A DNA stretch of 64,000 bases from Salegentibacter sp. (lineage in GTDB: Bacteria; Bacteroidota; Bacteroidia; Flavobacteriales; Flavobacteriaceae), in assembly GCA_024635795.1 (NCBI GenBank), contig JAGXIH010000017.1:354242-418241 (forward strand), given 5' to 3'. Shown piece by piece: positions 25,940-36,100 of this stretch. Positions within the stretch are counted from its first letter, which is position 1, and the number at the start of each line of letters is the position of its first letter. The notes beneath the pieces were generated by a model. It did no database searches and was not told the DNA's origin. It was given only the letters and a program-made list of their open reading frames with translations. The position numbers and the translations under genes were made by a program.

Positions 25940-25970
25940 GTTTTAAATTGTCCGCTAAAATTTCTTCCCA

Positions 25971-26543
25971 ATGTATTCCCAGATCCTCGATCATATTTCA
26001 AGAGATATTTCTTTAAACCCTTCAGAGGAAGAGGAATTCACAGGAATACTTTCAGAAAAGAAGATTTTAAAGAAAGAATTGCTCATCCGACCTGGAGACA
26101 AGGTAGATTCGGAATATTATGTAGTGAAAGGCTGTCTTAAGGCCTATTACCGGGACCAGGCAGGTGAAGATCACATCATCCAGTTTGCCATTGAGGACTG
26201 GTGGATAAGTGATTTTGAAGCGTTTTTTAAAAATACCCCAGCCGAACTTTATGTTGAAGCCATAGAAGACTCGGTGTTGCTCGGGATAGACAAGGCTGCC
26301 CTGGAATTGCTTTATCAGCGCATCCCTGCATTTGAACGTTTCTTCAGATTGAAAATCACCAATGCCTTTGTAGCCTTGAGAACCCGCATTCTCTCTTCTC
26401 TTCAGAAAACGGGAAAAGAACGCTACCTGGAATTCTGTAAAACATATCCGAAAATCGAAAAACGCGTACCCAACTATCACATCGCGAATTACCTTGGCCT
26501 TAAACCCGAAAGCCTGAGCCGAATTCGCAAGGAATTGATCTGA
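25971..26543 (+). CDS. Crp/Fnr family transcriptional regulator
   Basis: A 190-residue regulator with an N-terminal cyclic-nucleotide-binding-like beta roll (about residues 20-115; VVKGCLKAYYRDQAGEDHI) and a C-terminal helix-turn-helix (NYHIANYLGLKPESLSRIR). It lacks the full cAMP-contact signature of CRP and has no Cys cluster for iron-sulfur binding, so the effector is unknown. It sits 31 bases after the transporter gene and 166 bases before an old yellow enzyme gene, either of which it may control. Confidence 0.9.
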   Translation: MYSQILDHISRDISLNPSEEEEFTGILSEKKILKKELLIRPGDKVDSEYYVVKGCLKAYYRDQAGEDHIIQFAIEDWWISDFEAFFKNTPAELYVEAIEDSVLLGIDKAALELLYQRIPAFERFFRLKITNAFVALRTRILSSLQKTGKERYLEFCKTYPKIEKRVPNYHIANYLGLKPESLSRIRKELI

Positions 26544-26585
26544 CTTAACATTTTTTAACCACGCTGCTTAACATACATCAAGCAT

Positions 26586-26612
26586 TTGGAGGCTATTGAG
26601 GTCTTACCTTTG
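26586..26612 (+). promoter_or_regulatory. Candidate promoter of the ene-reductase gene
   Basis: TTG at 26586-26588 and TACCTTTG at 26605-26612 fit the Bacteroidota boxes, but the spacer is only 16 bases. Downstream, AATGAA and TTCATT near 26623-26646 form an inverted pair in the leader. Confidence 0.4.
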
Positions 26613-26709
26613 TCGGTCGGTAAAATGAAGGGAATTTTTCTTTCATTCTGCTGAGGCTTTCTCTTCGGAAGGCCTTGAAAATGAAAATTTTAATTTAAAA
26701 AATCACATA

Positions 26710-27828
26710 ATGAGCAAGAAACAAGCTTTGTTAGAACCTTATAATCTGAATGGTCTTGAATTACCAAACCGTGTTGTTATGGCGCCCATGACCAGAAGCC
26801 GGGCCACTAATTCTGAAAACAAACCTACGGGAGAACTTCAGGGAGAATATTACAAACAAAGAGCCAGCGCCGGACTTATCATTGCTGAAGGATCACAGAT
26901 TTCTAAACGTGCAGTAGGTTACGTAAACACTCCCGGAATATACTCTCAGGAACAGGTTGAGGGCTGGAAAGAAGTCACCCATGAAGTACACGAAGCTAAT
27001 GGAAGAATATTTCTTCAGTTATGGCATGTAGGTAGAATGTCTCACCCCGATTTCCATAATGGAGAGTTGCCTTTGGCACCTTCAGCATTAAATCCTAACG
27101 ATAAATCTTTTACTCCTGAAGGTTTTAAGGATACTGTAACTCCAAAGGAGATGAGTATTGAAGAGATCAAAGAGACTGTTCAGGATTTCAAAAATGCTGC
27201 AAAAAACGCTATGGATGCCGGTTTTGATGGTATTGAAATCCATTCTTCCAATGGATATTTGTTTCACCAGTTCTTCAACGCAACTTCAAACCATCGGGAT
27301 GATGAATACGGCGGAAGCATTGAAAACAGGGCGAAAATACTTTTTGAAGTGATTGATGCGATCAAAGAGGTGATGCCGGAAAATAAGATAGGTCTTCGTC
27401 TCAATCCTTCCCTTAATGGAATTTTCGGGATGACTATGGATGAAGAAACTATTCCAACTTTTGATTATATTATCAAAAAGCTGAATGATTACGATCTGGC
27501 CTACCTTCATTTATCTGAGCCATTTAATGACGTTTCAGACATTCCTTATGCTGAAACCGAGATCGCCAAACGCTATCGCCCAATGTATAATGGAACAATT
27601 ATCATAAATGCCGGTTTTGACCAGGAAAGCGGGAACAGAGTAATTGAAGAAGGCAACGCCGATCTTGTAGCCTTCGGAAAACCATTTATTTCAAATCCAG
27701 ATCTTGTTGAACGCTTTGAGCAAAATGTACCCTTAAGCGAATACAACCAGGATACTTTCTACACTCCGGGAAAAGAAGGTTACCTGGATTATGAAGCAAA
27801 AACAGAAAGAGCTGAAGCATTACAATAA
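26710..27828 (+). CDS. Old yellow enzyme family ene-reductase
   Basis: A 372-residue FMN-dependent TIM-barrel oxidoreductase that uses NAD(P)H to reduce activated C=C bonds or nitro compounds. Features: VVMAPMTRSRA near the N terminus, the QLWHVGRMSHP segment, the substrate pair in DGIEIHSSNGYLFHQF (a serine follows the usual His; HSSN rather than HxAN), and the flavin phosphate site around ADLVAFGKPFISNPDL. The HSSN variant is a minor departure that may affect substrate binding. NemA-like annotation fits; the physiological substrate is unknown. Confidence 0.93.
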   Translation: MSKKQALLEPYNLNGLELPNRVVMAPMTRSRATNSENKPTGELQGEYYKQRASAGLIIAEGSQISKRAVGYVNTPGIYSQEQVEGWKEVTHEVHEANGRIFLQLWHVGRMSHPDFHNGELPLAPSALNPNDKSFTPEGFKDTVTPKEMSIEEIKETVQDFKNAAKNAMDAGFDGIEIHSSNGYLFHQFFNATSNHRDDEYGGSIENRAKILFEVIDAIKEVMPENKIGLRLNPSLNGIFGMTMDEETIPTFDYIIKKLNDYDLAYLHLSEPFNDVSDIPYAETEIAKRYRPMYNGTIIINAGFDQESGNRVIEEGNADLVAFGKPFISNPDLVERFEQNVPLSEYNQDTFYTPGKEGYLDYEAKTERAEALQ

Positions 27829-27847
27829 ACTCTTTAGCCTTACAAAT

Positions 27848-27878
27848 AAAAAAATCCCGCAAATTGCGGGATTTTTTG
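27848..27878. terminator. Bidirectional terminator
   Basis: A perfect stem, AAAAAATCCCGC (27849-27860) with GCGGGATTTTTT (27866-27877), has a five-base loop and lies between the convergent ene-reductase and ALDH genes. It can serve both. Confidence 0.9.
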
Positions 27879-27904
27879 TTTTCTGTTAAGCTCTACACAG
27901 AAAC

Positions 27905-29458
27905 TTAAAGATCAAACTTAATACCTTGTGCCAATGGCAACTCGGTAGTATAGTTAATAGTATTGGTTTGGCGTCTCATGTAAATCTTCCAGGCATCAGA
28001 TCCACTCTCGCGACCTCCACCGGTATCTTTTTCTCCACCAAAGGCTCCACCTATTTCTGCTCCAGAAGTTCCAATATTAACGTTGGCGATTCCACAATCT
28101 GAACCTTCTACGGAAAGGAATCTCTCAGCTTCTCTCAGGTTATTCGTCATTATTGCTGAAGAAAGTCCTTGCACAACCCCGTTTTGAAGTTCAAGAGCAT
28201 TCATCACATCTCCTGAATATTTCATGATATAAAGCACAGGCGCGAAAGTTTCGTGTTGTACGATCTCAAAGTGATTTTCAGCTTCGGCGATAGCAGGTTT
28301 TACATAGCAACCGCTTTCATAACCTTCACCTTCCAGCACTCCGCCTTCAACCAAAATTTTTCCGCCTTCTTCCACAACTTTATCCAAAGCGTGCTGGTAA
28401 TTCTTCACCGCGTCTTTATCGATAAGCGGCCCCACGTGGTTGTTTTCATCCAGTGGGTTTCCTATACGCAATTGTTTGTATGCAGTAACGATGGCATCTT
28501 TCACCTTATCGTAAATAGATTCGTGAATGATAACTCTTCTGGTTGAGGTACAACGCTGTCCACAGGTTCCAACTGCTCCAAATACAGCACCGATAACCGT
28601 GTTCTTGATATCGGCATCTGGAGTTACGATAATTGCGTTGTTCCCGCCTAATTCAAGAAGTGATTTTCCGAGTCTTGCAGCAACAGCCTGGGCAACTATT
28701 TTCCCCATTTTTATGGATCCCGTAGCCGAAATTAGCGGTACGCGCTTATCATTGGTCATCATCTCTCCCACACGGTAATCTCCTGTGATAAGTGACGAAA
28801 TCCCCGCTGGTACATTGTTTTCTTCAAAAACTCTGGCTGCGATATTCTGACACGCCACGGAGGTTAACGGAGTCTTCTCCGATCCCTTCCAGATACAGGC
28901 ATCACCACAAACCCAGGCTAAAGCCGTGTTCCACGACCATACCGCTACCGGAAAGTTAAAGGCCGAAATTATTCCAACCACACCAAGCGGGTGATATTGT
29001 TCGTACATTCTATGTCCCGGACGCTCTGAATGCATGGTAAGTCCGTGCAACTGGCGGGAAAGTCCTACTGCAAAATCACAGATATCTATCATTTCCTGCA
29101 CTTCCCCCAGCCCTTCCTGGTATGATTTACCCATTTCATAGGAAACCAATCTTCCAAGAGGTTCTTTGAGGCGGCGAAGTTCATCGTTAAATTGTCTTAC
29201 CACTTCCCCACGTTGCGGCGCAGGCAAGGTTCTCCATTCCTTAAAACCTTTTGTGGCGGTTTCTATTACTTTTTCGTAATCTTCCTTAGTGGTAGCTTTC
29301 ACTTTTCCAATAAGCGCTCCGTCTACGGGAGAATAGGATTCTATAATTTCACCGTTACTAAAAAAGTCTGTACCGGTAGAAGTTCCGTTGTTAACATCGC
29401 TTAATCCTAAATCTTTCAGGGCTTGTTTAATCCCAAATTTTTCTGCTATTTCACTCAT
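27905..29458 (-). CDS. ALDH7-type aldehyde dehydrogenase
   Basis: A 517-residue NAD-dependent aldehyde dehydrogenase most like the ALDH7 (antiquitin, alpha-aminoadipate semialdehyde dehydrogenase) group. The family stretches SERPGHRMYEQ and VGIISAFNFPVAVWSWN, the catalytic Glu in LLELGGNNA and the nucleophile Cys in GTCGQRCTSTRR are all present. It may act in lysine catabolism or on betaine or lipid aldehydes. The 3-hydroxyanthranilate dioxygenase gene lies 62 bases upstream on the same strand, which leaves open a role on a tryptophan-pathway semialdehyde. Confidence 0.93.
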   Translation of the reverse strand: MSEIAEKFGIKQALKDLGLSDVNNGTSTGTDFFSNGEIIESYSPVDGALIGKVKATTKEDYEKVIETATKGFKEWRTLPAPQRGEVVRQFNDELRRLKEPLGRLVSYEMGKSYQEGLGEVQEMIDICDFAVGLSRQLHGLTMHSERPGHRMYEQYHPLGVVGIISAFNFPVAVWSWNTALAWVCGDACIWKGSEKTPLTSVACQNIAARVFEENNVPAGISSLITGDYRVGEMMTNDKRVPLISATGSIKMGKIVAQAVAARLGKSLLELGGNNAIIVTPDADIKNTVIGAVFGAVGTCGQRCTSTRRVIIHESIYDKVKDAIVTAYKQLRIGNPLDENNHVGPLIDKDAVKNYQHALDKVVEEGGKILVEGGVLEGEGYESGCYVKPAIAEAENHFEIVQHETFAPVLYIMKYSGDVMNALELQNGVVQGLSSAIMTNNLREAERFLSVEGSDCGIANVNIGTSGAEIGGAFGGEKDTGGGRESGSDAWKIYMRRQTNTINYTTELPLAQGIKFDL

Positions 29459-29520
29459 TAATCCTTAAGTTTTAATCTGTTCTTTTGTGTGTTCTTTGCG
29501 AAAATAATAAAAATAAAGCG

Positions 29521-30063
29521 CTAATCCTCATCAGAAGTAAAACGCTTGTCTACCGGCATCACTTCCCCGCAATTATCGCAGGTTCTTAAATCCTTACTTC
29601 CGTAGAAATGCTTAAAATGCTTTAAAAAATCGGTTTCAATATCGTTAAGCTGAAAATAAATCTCATATAATTTATTATTACACTTATCACAAAACCAAAG
29701 TAATCCATCTTTTGTATCCGGGTCGGTTCTTTTTCGCTCTATCACCAATCCAATGCTGTTTTCATGTCTTTCGGGAGAGTGTGGTACTTTTCCGGGATGA
29801 AGATACATATCGCCCGGCCCGAGTTTCATTGTTTTCTTCTTTCCGTCCTCCTGAATGTGTACCTCGATCTCCCCTTCCAGTTGATAAAACAACTCTTCAG
29901 TTTCATTATAGTGATAATCCTTGCGGGCATTTGGGCCGGCAACCACCATTACGATATAATCTTCAGATTCACGGTAAAGGTTTCGGTTGCCAACAGGTGG
30001 CTTCAGGCTTTCCCTGTTCTGGTCAATCCATTTATTCAGGTTAAAAGGTTTATTTACAGCCAT
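29521..30063 (-). CDS. nbaC: 3-hydroxyanthranilate 3,4-dioxygenase
   Basis: A 180-residue cupin that opens the ring of 3-hydroxyanthranilate on the kynurenine route to quinolinate and NAD. The catalytic iron ligands lie in DYHYNETEELFYQ (His, Glu) and LHPGKVPHSP (His). The C-terminal rubredoxin-like second metal site has both pairs, CDKC and CDNC. Length matches the bacterial homodimeric form. It is followed by the ALDH7 gene on the same strand. No other kynurenine-pathway gene is in the window. Confidence 0.95.
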   Translation of the reverse strand: MAVNKPFNLNKWIDQNRESLKPPVGNRNLYRESEDYIVMVVAGPNARKDYHYNETEELFYQLEGEIEVHIQEDGKKKTMKLGPGDMYLHPGKVPHSPERHENSIGLVIERKRTDPDTKDGLLWFCDKCNNKLYEIYFQLNDIETDFLKHFKHFYGSKDLRTCDNCGEVMPVDKRFTSDED

Positions 30064-30239
30064 AATTTAGTTTTTTGCAAGCCTAAAATTACACATTCTC
30101 GCTCACAAAGCCGGACGATTATTTTCTTTTTTAAGATCTAAAGTTTCTCCATTTTTTCTAAAATCTACATGCTCCATAGGTCTTCGGACAAAGGATAGGC
30201 CTAAAATTTCTTATCTTCGGAATAAAATAACCAACAACA

Positions 30240-31316
30240 ATGAAAAAAATATTTCTATTACTCAGTTTGTCCCTGTTTTTTGCCTGTAATTCTTCAGAAG
30301 AAAAAGAATTACCGGAAGAAGTTTCCGAAGAGGAATTAAGCATTAACATACCCGACAATTTCGGAATTGTAATCCACGGTGGCGCCGGAACCATAGTTAA
30401 GGAAAATATGACCGATTCGCTGGAAAAGGCATATAGAGACAAATTGGAGGAAGCGATCAGGGTAGGGCACGAGATCCTTGCGAATGGAGGTACAGCGATG
30501 GAAGCCGTACAGCGCACCATAAATGTTATGGAAGATTCGCCGCTTTTCAATGCGGGAAAAGGAGCGGTTTTCACCAATGCTGAAACCAACGAACTTGACG
30601 CGTCAATAATGGACGGAAAAACGCTCAACGCTGGGGCCGTGGCCGGAGTGACCACCGTCAAAAACCCGATAAACCTTGCCTGGGAAGTGATGGAGAATTC
30701 AGAACACGTAATGATGGCAGGAAAAGGCGCCGAGCTTTTTGCGGAAGAACGCGGGATGGAAATCGTAGATCCTGAGTATTTTTATACAGAAAACCGATTC
30801 CGAAGCCTTCAGCGTTTAAAGGAAATGGATACTGAAGAAACCGAGCTAGATCACGACCAAAGCGCAGCCTTTGTTGATCCTTTTATTAAAGATTCAAAAT
30901 ATGGCACTGTTGGTTGCGTAGCCCTGGATAAAGACGGAAATCTTGCTGCAGGAACCTCAACGGGAGGAATGACCAACAAAAAATGGGGGCGTATTGGAGA
31001 TGCTCCCATTATTGGTGCGGGAACTTATGCTAATAATAAAACCTGTGCGGTTTCAGCTACCGGTTGGGGTGAATTTTTTATTCGCGGAGTTGTGGCCCAC
31101 GATATTTCGGCTTTAATGGAATACAAAAGACTAAGCCTGGAGGATGCTGCAGAGGAAGTGATCCAGAATAAAATTCCAGATCTTGGAGGTAATGGCGGGA
31201 TAATCGCAATAGATTTTCAGGGAAATATAGCTATGGAATTCAATACTGCCGGGATGTATAGAGCACACATGAATAAAAATGGCGATCTTGAAATTGGTAT
31301 TTACGGCGAGGAATAG
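30240..31316 (+). CDS. Lipoprotein isoaspartyl peptidase/L-asparaginase
   Basis: A 358-residue Ntn-hydrolase of the plant-type asparaginase family that cleaves isoaspartyl dipeptides or asparagine. The signal peptide ends with a lipobox (SLFFAC, Cys at about residue 16), so the enzyme is anchored in the envelope. The autoprocessing site is SKYGTVGC, with the new N-terminal Thr at about 223, followed by GTSTGGMTNKKWGRIGD. Length is normal. A near-consensus TATCTTCG box lies about 20 bases upstream. Monocistronic. Confidence 0.93.
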   Translation: MKKIFLLLSLSLFFACNSSEEKELPEEVSEEELSINIPDNFGIVIHGGAGTIVKENMTDSLEKAYRDKLEEAIRVGHEILANGGTAMEAVQRTINVMEDSPLFNAGKGAVFTNAETNELDASIMDGKTLNAGAVAGVTTVKNPINLAWEVMENSEHVMMAGKGAELFAEERGMEIVDPEYFYTENRFRSLQRLKEMDTEETELDHDQSAAFVDPFIKDSKYGTVGCVALDKDGNLAAGTSTGGMTNKKWGRIGDAPIIGAGTYANNKTCAVSATGWGEFFIRGVVAHDISALMEYKRLSLEDAAEEVIQNKIPDLGGNGGIIAIDFQGNIAMEFNTAGMYRAHMNKNGDLEIGIYGEE

Positions 31317-31338
31317 TTTTTATTATCGTAAAAATTTT

Positions 31339-31379
31339 AAAACCCTATTGCAAATCTGGCAAATGGGGTTTTCTTTTTT
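31339..31379 (+). terminator. Terminator of the asparaginase gene
   Basis: AAAACCC (31339-31345) pairs with GGGTTTT (31366-31372), with an inner TTGC/GCAA stem, and is followed by a T-rich tract. Confidence 0.65.
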
Positions 31380-31448
31380 CTGTAATTAAACCATTGGGGT
31401 TATTTCCTATCCTAAACCCGGATGATTTAACAGGATTTTAGTTTCTGC

Positions 31449-31472
31449 TTAGTTCGGTTTGTTTCGAACTAA
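31449..31472 (+). promoter_or_regulatory. Inverted-repeat operator of the efflux operon
   Basis: Perfect 8-base arms, TTAGTTCG (31449-31456) and CGAACTAA (31465-31472), are separated by eight bases. The element ends three bases before the -7 box at 31476, so a bound repressor would block polymerase. The GbsR/MarR-type regulator is the first gene downstream and the natural candidate to bind it. Confidence 0.65.
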
Positions 31473-31475
31473 AAC

Positions 31476-31483
31476 TAAATTTG
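31476..31483 (+). promoter_or_regulatory. -7 box of the efflux operon
   Basis: TAAATTTG is an exact TAnnTTTG and ends 22 bases before the regulator start. The upstream TTTG at 31458-31461 is closer than usual (14-base spacer), so the -33 element is weak, and the operator occupies that site. Confidence 0.6.
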
Positions 31484-31505
31484 CAGCCGAAACTTAAAAT
31501 AGCTT

Positions 31506-32021
31506 ATGAGCAACACCAAAACACTGGAAAAGAAAAAAGCAGCTTTAATCGAAAAGCTTGGAGTTCATATGGAATCCCAGGATCAACTAGCACCATTGGC
31601 AGCCCGCATTTATGCCAGTTTGATCTTAACCGGGAAAACCGGCCAAACCTTCGATGAGCTGGTAACCCAATTGAAGGCCAGTAAAAGTACGGTGTGCACC
31701 CATCTTAATTCATTGCAAACCCAGGGCCGGGTGTCTTATTTTACCAAAACGGGCGATCGGAAACGCTATTTCATAGTGACCCCCAACCGTTTACTAAACG
31801 TGATTGACGAGATGACGAATAACTGGATCCGCCAAAAGGAAATGCACCTGGAGATTCTGGAATATAAATCGGCTGTAAATGAAGAAGATCCCCGTGAACC
31901 TTCCATGGAGTTGGATTTTCCCAAAGATTACCTGGTTTTTCTTAAAGAAGCTGGAGAAGCCATCCGAAAATTGAAATTAAACATCATCCAAAAACAAAAT
32001 AAGAATGAAATTCCTCAATAA
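31506..32021 (+). CDS. GbsR/MarR family transcriptional regulator
   Basis: A 171-residue DNA-binding protein with a winged helix near residues 28-90 (AARIYASLILTGKTGQTFDEL, recognition segment ASKSTVCTHLNSLQTQG) and a helical dimerisation tail, as in GbsR-type MarR relatives. Its last 17 bases overlap the RND adaptor gene, so it is the first gene of a four-gene efflux operon. Autoregulation through the palindrome at 31449-31472 is inferred. Confidence 0.9.
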   Translation: MSNTKTLEKKKAALIEKLGVHMESQDQLAPLAARIYASLILTGKTGQTFDELVTQLKASKSTVCTHLNSLQTQGRVSYFTKTGDRKRYFIVTPNRLLNVIDEMTNNWIRQKEMHLEILEYKSAVNEEDPREPSMELDFPKDYLVFLKEAGEAIRKLKLNIIQKQNKNEIPQ

Positions 32022-33126
32022 ACTTCTGCTTTTACCGGCGACAGCGCTACTACTTTCAGCCTGTGGTAATTCTGAAGAAAAAACCGCTAACAGCGATACT
32101 GTAGGCTCATATCCCGTAGTCAAATCTGAAACCCGGGATCTCACCAGCTTACAAGATTTCCCCGCCAATATCGAAGGAACGGTAAATGCGGCTGTTCGGG
32201 CCAAGGTTTCAGGCTATATCACCGACGTCCTGGTTGATGAAGGAGAAGAAGTGAAGCGTGGCCAATTGCTTTTTAAGCTGGAAACCGAGTCCTTAAGTCA
32301 GGATGCTGAAGCAGCTCAAGCCGGGGTTAATGCTGCCCAGGTTGAAGTAGACAAACTCCGCCCCCTGGTTGAAAAGAATATCATCAGCGAGGTTCAGCTG
32401 GAAACCGCTAAAGCCCAATTGGAACGGGCTAAAAGCAACTACAATAGCATTGCTGCCAATATTAGTTATGCTAATATTAAAAGCCCTGTAAACGGGAGAG
32501 TTGGCTCTATTAACTTCAGAAGCGGAAATTTGGTGAGTCCCAACGATCCGGAGCCCTTAACCACGGTTTCCCAAAGCGAGGAGGTCTATGCTTTTTTCGC
32601 GATGAACGAAGCCGAATATTATGATTTTATGGAACGAATCGAAGGGGAAACCCGGAAGGAAAAACTCGATAATATTCCTGCCGTTAATCTAATACTTGCC
32701 GGAGACCGGAAATACGCCTATGAAGGTAAAATTGAAACCATCAATCCCCAGGTGAATGTTCAAACCGGTACGGTGAGCTTCCGGGCCACCTTTCCTAATC
32801 CTGAAGGTTTACTCGCAAACGGGAATACGGGAAGAATCCTGGTGCCCCGCACTTATGAAGATGTATTGGTAATTCCATCGAAATCCACCTATGAATCTCA
32901 AGGCCGGGTTTACACCTTTAAACTGGTTAAAGGAGATACGGTAAAAAACACCCTGATCCAGGCTGGTAATAAGGTAAACGATCTGCTTATCGTGAATTCC
33001 GGTTTAGAAGAAGGTGATGAGATTGTAGCCGAAGGGGTGGCAAAACTAAGGGACGCTCAACGTATCACCCCTCAACACACCCAATTGGATAGCGTAATTG
33101 GTAACACCCAAGCTGTTTTTAAATAA
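32005..33126 (+). CDS. RND efflux periplasmic adaptor
   Basis: A 373-residue membrane fusion lipoprotein. The signal peptide ends with LLLSACG (Cys at about residue 20). Then come half of a biotinyl-lipoyl motif (GYITDVLVDEGEEVKRGQLL), a helical hairpin (about 110-160), the second lipoyl half (ANIKSPVNGRVG) and a beta barrel. It links the inner-membrane pump to the outer-membrane channel. It overlaps the regulator gene by 17 bases, and the pump gene starts 6 bases downstream. HAE1-type family. Confidence 0.95.
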   Translation: MKFLNKLLLLPATALLLSACGNSEEKTANSDTVGSYPVVKSETRDLTSLQDFPANIEGTVNAAVRAKVSGYITDVLVDEGEEVKRGQLLFKLETESLSQDAEAAQAGVNAAQVEVDKLRPLVEKNIISEVQLETAKAQLERAKSNYNSIAANISYANIKSPVNGRVGSINFRSGNLVSPNDPEPLTTVSQSEEVYAFFAMNEAEYYDFMERIEGETRKEKLDNIPAVNLILAGDRKYAYEGKIETINPQVNVQTGTVSFRATFPNPEGLLANGNTGRILVPRTYEDVLVIPSKSTYESQGRVYTFKLVKGDTVKNTLIQAGNKVNDLLIVNSGLEEGDEIVAEGVAKLRDAQRITPQHTQLDSVIGNTQAVFK

Positions 33127-33132
33127 GAGAAT

Positions 33133-36100
33133 ATGCTGAAAATATTTATAGAGCGGCCGGTACTTTCAACAGTGATCTCAATTATTCTGGTGATCCTGGG
33201 CTTGCTGAGTATGCAAAGCCTCCCTGTTACCCAATATCCCGATATCGCACCCCCTACGGTTCAAATCAACGTGGGTTACCCGGGAGCCAATGCAGAGACC
33301 ATCCTGGAAAGTGTGATCATTCCTATTGAAGAGCAAATTAACGGAGTTGAGGGAATGACCTATATCACCTCCAGCGCAAGCAATAATGGAAACGGGAGCA
33401 TTCAGGTGTTCTTCGATCAGGATATGGACCCCGATATCGCTGCCGTGAATGTACAAAACCGGGTTTCCCGGGCTAATGCCCTATTGCCACAGGCGGTAAT
33501 TCAAAATGGAATTACTGTACAAAAACAGCAAACCAGCGCCTTGATGTATTTTTCTATTTATTCTGAAAATGAAGAGTACGACGGTACCTTCCTGGAGAAT
33601 TATATGAACATCAACATGATTCCTGAACTTCAGCGTATCAACGGGGTTGGGGAAGCGCGTTCCTTTGGAGGCCGTACCTATGCTATGCGAATCTGGCTGA
33701 AACCTGAAAGACTTGCCAGCTACAACCTGGTACCTTCTGATGTGAGAGCTGCCATAAATGAACAAAGTCTGGAAGCTGCTGCCGGGTCTATTGGCCAGAA
33801 CAGCGGGGAGGAATTTGAATACGTGCTGCGCTACCCCGGTCGTTACAAAACCGCAGAAGAATATGAAAATATCATTCTAAAAGCTGAAGGCAGTGGTCGC
33901 ATATTACGCTTAAAAGATGTAGCCGAAATTGAGCTCGATGCCCAGGGATATACCTCCAAGATTCTCGTTAATGGCAAGCCGGGAATTAACGTAGGAGTTT
34001 TCCAAACACCAGGTTCCAACGCCCAGGAAATTATTGAAGATATTGAAGCTACCCTGGAAGATCTAAAAGAGGATTTCCCAACCGGAGTCGATTATTATGT
34101 GAATTACAACACCAACGATTTCCTTAGCGCTTCGATCTCTAAGGTACGAATGACGCTGATCGAAGCCTTTATCCTGGTATTTCTGGTGGTTTTCATCTTC
34201 CTTCAGGATTTAAAGGCGACACTTATTCCGGCTATAGCCGTGCCTGTTTCGATTATAGGAACTTTCTTTTTTCTGAATTTATTCGGCTACAGCATCAATT
34301 TATTAACGCTGTTTGCACTTGTTCTGGCCATTGGTATTGTGGTAGACGATGCCATTGTAGTGGTGGAAGCCGTTTATGCTAAAATTGAAGGAGGCGCAAC
34401 ATCGGCAAAATCAGCTACTGTGACCGCTATGAGCGAGATCGCCGGAGCTATTGTATCGATAACCCTGGTAATGGCCGCGGTATTTGTACCAGTTACCTTC
34501 CTGTCGGGGCCGGTCGGGGTTTTTTATCAGCAATTTGGGGTCACCTTGATCGTGGCCATTATAATTTCGGCGGTTAATGCATTAACGCTGAGTCCGGCAT
34601 TATGTGCGCTGTTTCTTAAGCCTCATACTTCGGAAGGAGAAAAGAAAAAGGGCTTTTTGCAAAGATTTTACAACGCCTTTAACGCTGGTTTCGATGCCAC
34701 CACCAAAAAATATACCCGCTCGGTAGGTTTCCTTTACCGGCACAAATGGGTTACTGCGGTAATTCTAATTGCTGCCGTGGGTCTCACCTTCCTTGCTTCG
34801 AACAATACACCTAGTGGATTTGTCCCGACTGAAGATCGCGGGATCATCTTTATGAACCTGGAATTACCCGCGGGAGCTTCTCTGGATCGCACCGCAGAAG
34901 TGACCGAAAGACTTTATAAAGAAGTAATTGAAATTCCCGGGGTGCGAGGTGCCTCGATAATCAATGGCCGAAACTTCTTTTCTGGTGCCGGTGGTTCTTA
35001 TGCGTTGGGATTCCTTCCCCTTGATAGGTGGAACGATAGGAAAGCAGACAGTCTTTCCATTGAAAATATCACTGCAAAATTAAACGAGGTCGCTGCGCGA
35101 ACTGCGCCCGATGCCACTATAAACTTCTTTCAGCCTCCAAGTATCCCGGGTTTTGGAGCTTCAGAAGGATTTGAAGTACAGTTATTAGACAGAACCGGCG
35201 GAGATTTTAAAGAGTTGGATAACGTGGCAACCGAATTCGGCACAAATCTTTCAGCAGAAAATTCAATCGCTTTTGCTAATAATCCGTTCAATACAAAATT
35301 TCCGCAGTATCAAATCGACATAGACATTGCCCGGGCTAAACAAAGCGGAGTTTCGGTGGATGAGATCCTCTCTACGCTACAAGGCTATATTGGCGGGATT
35401 TTCGCTGCCGATTTTAGTCGCTTCGGAAAACAGTACAGGGTGTATATTCAATCTTTGCCTGAAGCCCGGAACACCCCCGAAAGTTTGGATATGATGTATG
35501 TGCGCACCGAAAGTGGAGAAATGGCGCCGATAAATCAATTTATTAGTTTAGACAGGGTTTATGGGCCGCAATCGGTTAGCAGGTTTAACCTTTTTAATGC
35601 GGTAAAACTTACAGGTTCGGCCGCGCCGGGATTCAGCTCGGGAGATGCTATTGAAGCGGCGGAGAGGCTTTCTGCAGATCTTCCGCAAGGATTTGATATA
35701 GCATACTCGGGATTAACCCGGGAGGAAATCTCAGCCGGCGGACAGGCCGTAACCATTTTCCTGTTGAGTATCCTTTTCGTGTATTTTCTACTGGCTGCCC
35801 AATACGAAAGTTATATAATCCCATTTGCGGTATTGTTTTCTTTACCAATTGGGATTATGGGTGCCTTTGTGACCACCTGGCTCACCGGGCTACAGAATAA
35901 TATTTTCTTCCAGATCGCCCTCATTATGTTATTAGGGCTTTTAGCTAAAAACGCCATCCTCATCGTGGAATTCGGAATTCAGCGAAGACGGGAAGGAATG
36001 AGCATAGTAGATTCGGCCATAGATGCTGCAAAAGTAAGATTGCGACCTATTTTGATGACCTCTTTTGCCTTTATTCTTGGTCTTATGCCACTGGTGTTGG

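Noticed and set aside
30158..30661. 167-codon open frame opposite the asparaginase gene
   Set aside because: It lies antisense to a clearly conserved enzyme, is Ser/Ala/Pro-rich and has no homology-like motif.
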